From the NCBI GenBank assembly GCA_945859605.1, contig OX243824.1, forward strand, positions 33,079,820 to 33,143,819: DNA of 64,000 nucleotides, read 5' to 3'. This stretch comes from Lumbricus rubellus. Its lineage: Eukaryota; Annelida; Clitellata; Crassiclitellata; Lumbricidae. This document shows, one piece after another, positions 57,278 to 64,000 of the stretch (position 1 is the stretch's first letter; every line of letters begins with the position of its first letter). The position numbers and the translations under genes are program-made. The notes beneath the pieces were generated by a model. It saw only the letters and a program-made list of their open reading frames with translations. It was not told the DNA's origin and did no database searches.

Positions 57278-60200
57278 ATGTATGTATGTATGTATGTATG
57301 TATGTATGTATGCATGTATGTATGCATGTATGCATGTATGTATGCATGCATGCATGCATGCATGCATGTATGCATGTATGTATGCATGTATGCATGCATG
57401 TATGCCTGTATGTATGTATGTATGCATACATGTATGTCTGGATGTATGTATGCATGTATGCATGGATGCATGTATGTATGTATGTATGTATGTATGTATG
57501 TATGTGTGTGTATGTATGCATGCATGCAGGCAGGCATGCATGCATGTATGTATGTATATGTGTATGTATGTATGTATCGGTGACGGCATTAACAAGTTCA
57601 CACAGCGGACAAAACCATAATGATTAATCTTTATCAATTAAATTAAGAAACAGACCAACTGCACAGAGGGGGGGATAATGTCCGGGGGGGATAATGTCCT
57701 AGTCAAAATCGGGGGGGGATAATGTCCGGGGGGGGCTTTTGTCCGGGGGGGATAATGTCCGGGGGGGATAATGTCCGGGGGGATAATGTCCTACAATCGG
57801 TATGGCAATGCCAGCTAGATCTTGCTTCAACTTGCCTACATGATATTTTGTCAACCTGTCGGGTACTCGGACCAGTCTATCACTATACACTCAGCTGGAA
57901 GGGGAATGCTCTCAATTTTGATTACTCGTACCCCCATCATGGAAAGTTGTGCTTTTTCTGTGCTTGGCACTGCAGTATGCAATGGCCTCCCTTTTGATCT
58001 GCGCCTGTTTCCTAGGTCTCTGACACTTTGTATAAGCATTTGTGAACTGTGATTTTAGGCTGAACTGGAGTCGGGAGCAGCTCTTTACTAGTTTCTGTCA
58101 AAAGATGCTATAATTATAAATACTGTTTGTTGAGTGAATAATTGAATGTATAAATGAATGATTGAGTTAGTCTAAAATAATTTGCTAGTCACAGTTTTGT
58201 TAAAAACTTGCCGTATTACAGTGCTTCTGCTGAAGATCTTGATTGAAATGGGTTCAAAGCTTTTCAAATGAACAATTATAGTTTAAAAGGTATTCATGCG
58301 GTAGAAATGTCATGTAGAGTTTTGCATTAATCAATAGCTGCTTTTAATGGTCAGGCAGGTCTTCTGGACGCCAATAACAGAGACTAAAGGTGCAGCAACT
58401 CTGATTAGATTTTATACGTGACAAGCACTTTATGAGTCTTTAAATAGACTAGAATCGAATAGAATGTGTCATCGAGTGCCAGAAGAAGAACTGAATCAAT
58501 TTATTTTCTCTCTTTAATTTTGTCGATAGGATTGGCCAGGAACGCCTGGACGGACTGCTGGCACACTATAAAGAAAATGGTCTGACTCCAGAAGAGAAGG
58601 GATCAGGAGGACGCAAAAAAACATCATTTGGATATGAAGACACGCTTCGAGCTGCAACATTCATAACAAATTATGCAGCGGAGCATGCTCTTGTCTTGCC
58701 TGGACGAGTTCCCGGTTTTCGTAGAGACGATGTAAAACTGCTCCCTTCGTCCGAAACGAAAATCAAAGTGCATAGAGTTTACACCGACGTCATGAAGCAA
58801 TCGGGTATTTAAAACTATTCATTTATACATGTATTTATTTATCGCATTTGCTGTAGCGCCCTTTCAAGCTGCTTCTCAGAGGCGCTCCCGACTTCAGTGC
58901 AAACACTGCATCGGAGTTTCATGGCAAAGCGCATGACCAATTGCAGGTGAAGGACTTGCTCAAGGTTCCTACACGGTGCTTGAGGTGGATTCGAAACTGG
59001 AACCCTCCGGCTCCAAGGCGCCAATCCCACCACTGCACCACAGCACCAAAAGTTTTATTTATTTTTCGTTTTTATCTGTATAAGTTTTATTTATTTTTCG
59101 TTTTTATCTGTTTAAATTTTATCTGTGATTAATGTAATTGATATTGTACATGGCTTATTAATTAATATCTTGCAAAGTTCTAGTATTTGAGTTGCATTTT
59201 GGCACGATTGTTTTTTCCCACAATGTTATGCAATTTATCACAATATAATTTTATGAAAATTGGCATGCTTTTAATTATTGGCTGATGACAATGAGTTAAT
59301 AATAATTTTTATTTCTTCTAATGAGAAGAATGAATGCACTGAAAATCATGAATTGTTTTGGTATTCTGATTATCGTTGATAAGCATGCATGTCTTTATGG
59401 GTAGTAAAATTTTTAAAACATATTCCCTGATTTGACTTTTTGTTTGTCTCAACATGCATGTACAGATTATCGTGTGATGAGCATCCGTGTCTTTATGGAT
59501 ACATGGAAATCTCTGCTGCCGTTTGTCATTACCGCAAGACCAATGACTGACCTCTGCTGGATTTGCCAGCAAAATAACACGCTAGTTTATAGAGGAGCAA
59601 ATCTGGCAGAGAATGAGAAGTCTGATCGACTTAAACAACAACAACAACAAGAGCATCTCCGCAATGTCCAACTGGAGCGCTCGCTCTACAATGACATGGT
59701 GAAACGAGCCAAGGACACATGTCAGGGTCTGCAGCTGACTTCATTCAGTAAGTCTGTCCCTTGCAGTCGGCAGCTGACGATGCATTACAGCTTTGACTAC
59801 GCTCAACAAGTTCATCTGCCAAGCAATCCCCTACAGCCAGGCCCAATATATTTTCTTGTCCCAAGGAAAGTTGGATTATTTGGGGTTTGCTGTGAGGGGA
59901 TACCGAAGCAGATGAACTTTGTTATTGATGAAGCCCATCTCATCTCGAAGGGGTCCAACGCAGTCATTTCCTTCCTGCATTATTTTTTTGCAAATTTTGG
60001 ATTAGGGGAGACCAACGCAGACCTCCACTGTGACAATTGTTCTGGGCAGAACAAGAACAGTTTCTTGGTTTGGTATTGTCTCTGGAGGTGTTGTGTTGGC
60101 CTTCACCAGTCCATCACTTTGAATTTTTTAATTGCTGGTCATACAAAATTTGCCCCGGACGGATGTTTTGGGCTTCTCAAGCGAGCCTTCAAGCGTCACG

Positions 60201-60843
60201 CTGTATCATCTCTGTCAGAGTTTGCAACTGTAATTGAGGACAGTGCTCAGCTGAATGAAGCTCAGTTGGTGGGTCATGAAGATGGAACATCTTTAGTTCC
60301 AGTTGGAGACTGGCAAACATTTCTGAAGCCACACTTTCGACCCTTTGTTGGAATAAAACAATTCCAGCACTTCAGGTATTATAAATGTTAGGTTATGGCT
60401 TTTGCGGATTTCAATCGTTTCAATATTTTAATTGCATTAGTTTAATTTCTAGCTGACTTGTGACAAGAAGACAACGCTAAATGTTTCTGTAGAAGAATAC
60501 AATTGCCAATAATAACTTGGTATAATTATTATAATTATGTTGCAACAAGTAAATAAATATATTCTTTAATATAACCAACTGCCAAGCAGCACTCTGGTGA
60601 ACAAGTGTTACATGATATTCGCATAAGATAAACCATCAAAGCTATCAACACTAATGAAACTAATTAGAATGCATGCCTAAACAACATTCTTTTATAATTC
60701 ATAATTTTTAAAATAAATTTTTATTTCAATATAATATAAACAGAGCCCTAATAAAAACTATTTATTGATGTGACTAGCAGATACGTGAACGATACATTGT
60801 CACTGCCCAATGTATAAATTTTGTTTTCTGTCTAACTTGTGAC

Positions 60844-60883
<40 letters not shown>

Positions 60884-61473
60884 CATCATCATCATCATCA
60901 TCATCATCATTATTATTATTTAAGATCATTATTATCTGTACAGTGTAGAAGTTGCTGTAATAAATTTACAAATGTTTTATGTGCAGGTTTGATGCTAGTC
61001 AACCTGGAGCGGTTTTTGCACGACGTACGTCAGAGACCGAAGAGGTCCACTTTGACCTGATGAAATCAACCGTGGACAAAACGTCAACAGGTCCCACACC
61101 GATCCCTCCACCTGGGTTGGACCTTCAACGACAAACCTATTTGTTCAACAATATTCGGCAATTTGTGCCAGAGGTCTGGAAAGACACGCTCTGTCCGCAA
61201 CCAAGGTCTACTTCTGAGGAATCTACGGCTAAAAAGCAACCAGGTGTTCGAGCATCCAAAGAAATAGTATCAAACCCTTCCGATGATGAATCATTAGGCC
61301 AAAAAGTTCGACGCGGCCAGGGACGAAATCCGAAATCTCACAAACCCTCAACAAAACCTGCAGAATCTGAAACGGACATTGAGCCACCCATTCAAAGACG
61401 CGGCCGAGGTCGCGGCCGAGGTGGAGGTCGAGGCTGCGGTCGAGGACGCATGGACGGGTCAAATCAAGGCTAA
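56668..61473 (+). CDS. DUF7869-like protein with RGG tail, four visible exons
   Basis: Exons: 56,668-56,934 (a Met in frame at 56,621 could also start it); 58,530-58,804; 59,466-60,375; 60,987-61,473. All introns are GT-AG and the joined frame has no stop. Exon 1: PCFKQYSPEEM, LVLLGMIS and CRKTFKFMHG. Exon 2: RLDGLLAHYKENGLTPEEKG, LPGRVPGFRRDDVKLLPSSE. Exon 3: YSFDYAQQVHLPSNPLQPGP, MNFVIDEAHL, LHCDNCSGQNKNS, GHTKFAPDGCFGLLKRAFKR, the pattern of the DUF7869 family, whose conserved Asp residues suggest an RNase H-like transposase fold (inference). Exon 4: FDASQPGAVFARR, YLFNNIRQFVPEVWKDTLCP, then a disordered tail ending in RGRGRGRGGGRGCGRGR, an RGG box that may bind nucleic acid. Either an element-derived host gene or part of a DNA transposon. 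Confidence 0.7.
56967..57792. mobile_element. Foldback element with GGACATTATCCCCC arms
   Basis: Left arm (56,967-57,071) has five GGACATTATCCCCCC units plus one GGACAAAAGCCCCCCC; the right arm (57,667-57,792) has the inverted set in mirrored order, including one GGGGGGGCTTTTGTCC. The arms enclose a TATG/CATG microsatellite. This multi-unit inverted structure is typical of foldback-type elements. It lies inside intron 1 of the DUF7869-like gene. Confidence 0.8.
57157..57577. repeat. TATG/CATG microsatellite, about 420 bp
   Basis: Mostly (TATG)n with interspersed (CATG), (TACG) and (TG) runs. Because of the four-base period, all six frames stay open with Met-Tyr-Val-Cys or Ile-His-Thr-Tyr patterns; none is a gene. 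Confidence 0.95.
57793..58529. other. Remainder of intron 1
   Basis: No exon or repeat recognised between the foldback element and exon 2. Confidence 0.45.
58840..59045 (-). repeat. tRNA-derived SINE
   Basis: On the minus strand GGTGCTGTGGTGCAGTGGTG has an A-box-like TGGTGCAGTGG, then GGTTCCAGTTTCGAATCC carries a B-box-like GTTTCGAATCC. The body ends with AGCGCC/GGCGCT-type core (GAGGCGCTCCC ... TAGCGCC) as in many aquatic invertebrate SINEs. A partial copy of the core lies at 62,832-62,875. In intron 2 of the DUF7869-like gene. Confidence 0.6.
60376..60986. other. Intron 3 of the DUF7869-like gene
   Basis: AT-rich, with the TTA/TCA microsatellite at 60,843-60,921. No exon. Confidence 0.5.
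60843..60921. repeat. (TTA)n(TCA)n(TTA)n microsatellite
   Basis: About 13 TTA, 10 CATCAT-type and 4 TTA units in direct succession. The polytyrosine/polyhistidine frame it creates is a by-product. Confidence 0.95.
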
Positions 61474-62760
61474 CTATGAAATCAAAATGAACTGATGTGT
61501 TGAATTTTATAATTCAATTTTTTTTTTTTAAATTAAAAAAAAATTTAATTAAAAAAAAAATAATTTAAATTTTTTTTTCACTTTTAATTTTTTTTATATT
61601 TTAAATTTTTTTATTGTACAGCACCTCTCTATTATACAGTAGTTGTTTAAATCAACACCAAAATAGATTGAAATTAATCGGAAAGTTATGATGTTCCATC
61701 TGACTGTAGACACTAGCGGCTTTTCGATTTTACAATTCACCAAATCAGGAGTTGCTTGTTGTTCCATCATTATTCGGAAAATAGTAGCTCGATTTTGATG
61801 CCGTTTGCTGTGTTTGATACAGAAGATAGCCGTTTATTGACCAGCAAATTGCAGAAGAATCAAGTAATGGTTGCTAAGGACTTTCATGACACAAATGTTC
61901 TGAAACTTTGAACTTGATTTTCTCAGTTGTTAATATATTGCGAGTTACAGATTTGAACGAATATAACTTCAGTTAGGAAAGAGATATTTTTCATTCTGTA
62001 AAAAGTATTTTTAAGCAGATTAACTGTAGATTTTGACTGAATAAAAAGGTCCAAAACGCCCATATGACGGGTTTTGAGCCCCTGTGTCACATTTAGTTGT
62101 CCAAAAAAGTATTTGTACAAGTATTAATATTAATTCAAATTCATTATAATAATTATGATTGTCATTTCTTAATTAAAATAGCAAATAATACTATTATAGT
62201 CACATAATCGTAAACTTTATCATGGTATATCAGACCTATAACAGTTCATGTGATGCAAACATATAGATATTATAGCTAAAAACTATTACAATTCTGTCAA
62301 AATGTTCTATAGGGGGGGGGGGGGGGGGAGGAGAGTAATTTCTGAGAAGCTTCCATAGAAGTGCCTAGATTGAGCACTGTCTTCAATGGCCGGTTTTCTC
62401 ACGCGGCATAGTGTTTAGTTAACGGAATATGCCCGTGAAGCAAACTTTTTCAGTAAACAAAACAAATGTAACTTTATTTTTGTCACGTCTATGCAGACGA
62501 TGATGTCGCGGGATTAAGTGCGAGAACTACATATCATAGCCTAGATTATTATATTGGGCTTATGTAGTCTACAAGGCGCCAACAAAATCGAGCGACTTAT
62601 TCCGGTCTGCATTTAGTAAAGTTTGTAGGCTCACACGAAAAGTGCGTATGTCGTAGGACTTTAGTCTTTAACTGAAGACTCTGAAGTTGTAACACGTAAA
62701 AATTGTAATAAAAATTAAAATTAAAAAAATCCTCTTTCCCCCCCCCTGTTTTTCACTGGG
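61474..62760. other. Downstream AT-rich region
   Basis: 3' flank of the DUF7869-like gene. A-runs and T-runs at 61,519-61,610 with AATTAAAAAAAAAT palindromic character; a G-run of about 17 at 62,313-62,328. A short minus-strand frame (61,923-62,120) shows no motif. Confidence 0.5.
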
Positions 62761-62831
62761 CGCAAGCTGCGCCCGCCATGTATAGGGATAGAAGCCCCTG
62801 GTCATTGTATTGTATCATGTCTATACATTTA

Positions 62832-62875
62832 TATAGCGCCTCTCACAGTTCACACCAATCAGAGGCGCTCCCAGT
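62832..62875. repeat. Partial SINE core
   Basis: TATATAGCGCCTCTCACAGT followed by CAGAGGCGCTCCCAGTAC resembles the AGCGCC ... GAGGCGCTCCC core of the SINE at 58,840-59,045. Confidence 0.45.
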
Positions 62876-63758
62876 ACTAACGTTAGACGAAGAGAGAAAA
62901 AAAATAGTCTTGAGACATCGAAAAGAGGCATTTGGCCCACCAAAAAGAGGCATTTGTCGAACTGTCTGTAACAGAGGTATGTAGCCATGCATCACCACTT
63001 CACCATTTTTCACGTACCTGTTGTATCTTCTCTCACGTACTTTCCCGAACCGATCTCGCAGCTGACCGTAACAGACCTGTCTGTATTCATTAATCTCTGA
63101 CCGTAACTCACACGAACGAACCGGTATCTTTGTGTATCTCTCTGTATCTCTGTATGTCTCTTTCCACTCGCCGTGACTGATTTTTTTACCACTCGCCGTG
63201 ACTGATTCTCTTTCTCTGTGTCTGTGTCTGTGTCTGTGTCTGTGTCTGTGTCTGTTCACTCGCCGTCACTGATTGACTGATTGACCGAACAACACTAAAG
63301 AACCGTGTCGCTCTGTCGTGTAGAGTGCACGCGTGGCCACTCTGCACCGTCTACTCTGCAGCGCTTCCATCCTTATATACTATACATTCAAGAAATCGGA
63401 AATAAAGGTGTTCAGCATGACGTTAAGTTCTTCCATTCTATAATTTGAACTGGGCGTCGTCCTGTCGCTGTTGACAGACAATTTTCGACGTGAACGAATG
63501 CAGAATTTATTTAACTAATTCAGTTACCATCAAACTTCAAAATTACGCATCTGTAGTGCTAATTATAACAATTGCTAATTTTCTGCAATTTTTTTAATCT
63601 AAACGCCACCTACCGAATGAGAGGCGTAAACGTTATTATTGTTGGCTGGCTGGCTGGCCCTGTAAATAAGACAATAATTATTAATTATAATAAGCTCAAT
63701 TCGAGTTTGTATAAGTAAGATATGGCATAATAATTGTAATTGAACATAATAGGTTCAT
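62876..63758. other. No recognised gene; simple repeats
   Basis: Direct repeat CACTCGCCGTGACTGATT (63,166 and 63,191, with a variant at 63,258) and (TGTCTG)n at 63,216-63,254. The corresponding minus-strand frame is rich in Arg-His repeats and is not convincing as a gene. Confidence 0.5.
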
Positions 63759-63762
63759 GTAC

Positions 63763-63832
<70 letters not shown>

Positions 63833-63843
63833 TATTATTGGTA
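63759..63843. repeat. (TA)n microsatellite inside a palindrome
   Basis: TACCAATAATA before and TATTATTGGTA after a (TA)n of about 60 bp give an inverted repeat that could extrude a hairpin. Confidence 0.85.
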
Positions 63844-63897
63844 CACGGATGCAAAAACTGGACTAGTGACAAGGCATATCGGTTGTCAATTCGGTTG

Positions 63898-63900
<3 letters not shown>

Positions 63901-63990
<90 letters not shown>
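63901..63990. repeat. (CA)n microsatellite
   Basis: About 45 uninterrupted CA units close to the right edge of the window. Confidence 0.98.
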
Positions 63991-63992
<2 letters not shown>

Positions 63993-64000
63993 AGTCAGGG

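Noticed and set aside
57082..57637. Long overlapping open frames in all six frames (MYVCMYVC and IHTYIHT patterns)
   Set aside because: They are produced by the TATG/CATG microsatellite, whose four-base period leaves every frame open; no gene.
58840..59045. Possible tRNA gene on the minus strand
   Set aside because: A- and B-box-like motifs are present but no cloverleaf can be drawn around them and a SINE core follows; a SINE is the better reading.
62843..63259. Minus-strand frame beginning MNRHRHRHRHRHRHR
   Set aside because: The start arises from the (TGTCTG)n repeat and the remainder has no recognisable domain or splice support.

Overview
The window is animal genomic DNA rather than bacterial or viral. 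It has GT-AG introns, TATA-box promoters, AT-rich intergenic sequence, microsatellites and dense transposable elements. SINE-like tails ending in AATCAATCAATC, Penelope-like, hAT, EnSpm/CACTA and PIF/Harbinger sequences, and frequent TAGGCCTA words suggest an aquatic invertebrate, possibly a mollusc or relative; the sequence alone does not fix the species. I see no ordinary conserved housekeeping gene. Coordinates of exons are my own reading of ORFs and splice sites.

Region 1 (about 1-45,300, almost all minus strand) is an array of duplicated, mostly broken exons. Recurring modules are: (C) a Cys-rich first exon starting MYCRHGE, at least eleven copies, several behind a TATA box; (E2) an acidic exon; (W) a helical Ala-rich exon with one intact copy at 20,586-20,999; (K, D and zinc ribbon) pieces resembling the region found ahead of family B DNA polymerases in Maverick/Polinton-type elements; and (Z) a C2H2 finger followed by EPEVA and RGNFNHNASVL motifs. 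Large blocks are repeated about 31 kb apart (5,075-6,832 with 35,851-37,590; 8,308-11,072 with 39,314-41,795). Younger elements interrupt the array: a Penelope-like retroelement (11,073-12,880), an internally deleted LTR retrotransposon keeping gag (28,002-29,890), a complete hAT transposon with target-site duplication (32,239-34,517), a 628-bp TIR element (34,585-35,212), and PIF/Harbinger and Ty3/Gypsy remnants.

Region 2 (45,310-54,611) reads as one 9.3-kb EnSpm/CACTA-like transposon. Its ends match (CCGGCCGGCAA), both ends carry CGATAT-rich subterminal repeats, and inside on the minus strand are a 733-codon transposase frame and a spliced second gene with a DUF4806-like C-terminus. Smaller elements are nested in it.

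Region 3 (54,612-64,000) carries a plus-strand four-exon gene (56,668-61,473) whose central exon matches the DUF7869-type family (DNC-GQNKN and GHTKFAPD motifs) and whose C-terminus is an RGG tail. Its first intron holds a foldback element with a TATG microsatellite. The window ends in SINE pieces and long TA and CA microsatellites.

Overall this is an element graveyard with a few intact and possibly recent elements. The least familiar features are the multicopy Cys-rich/acidic exon family and the polymerase-associated module array.
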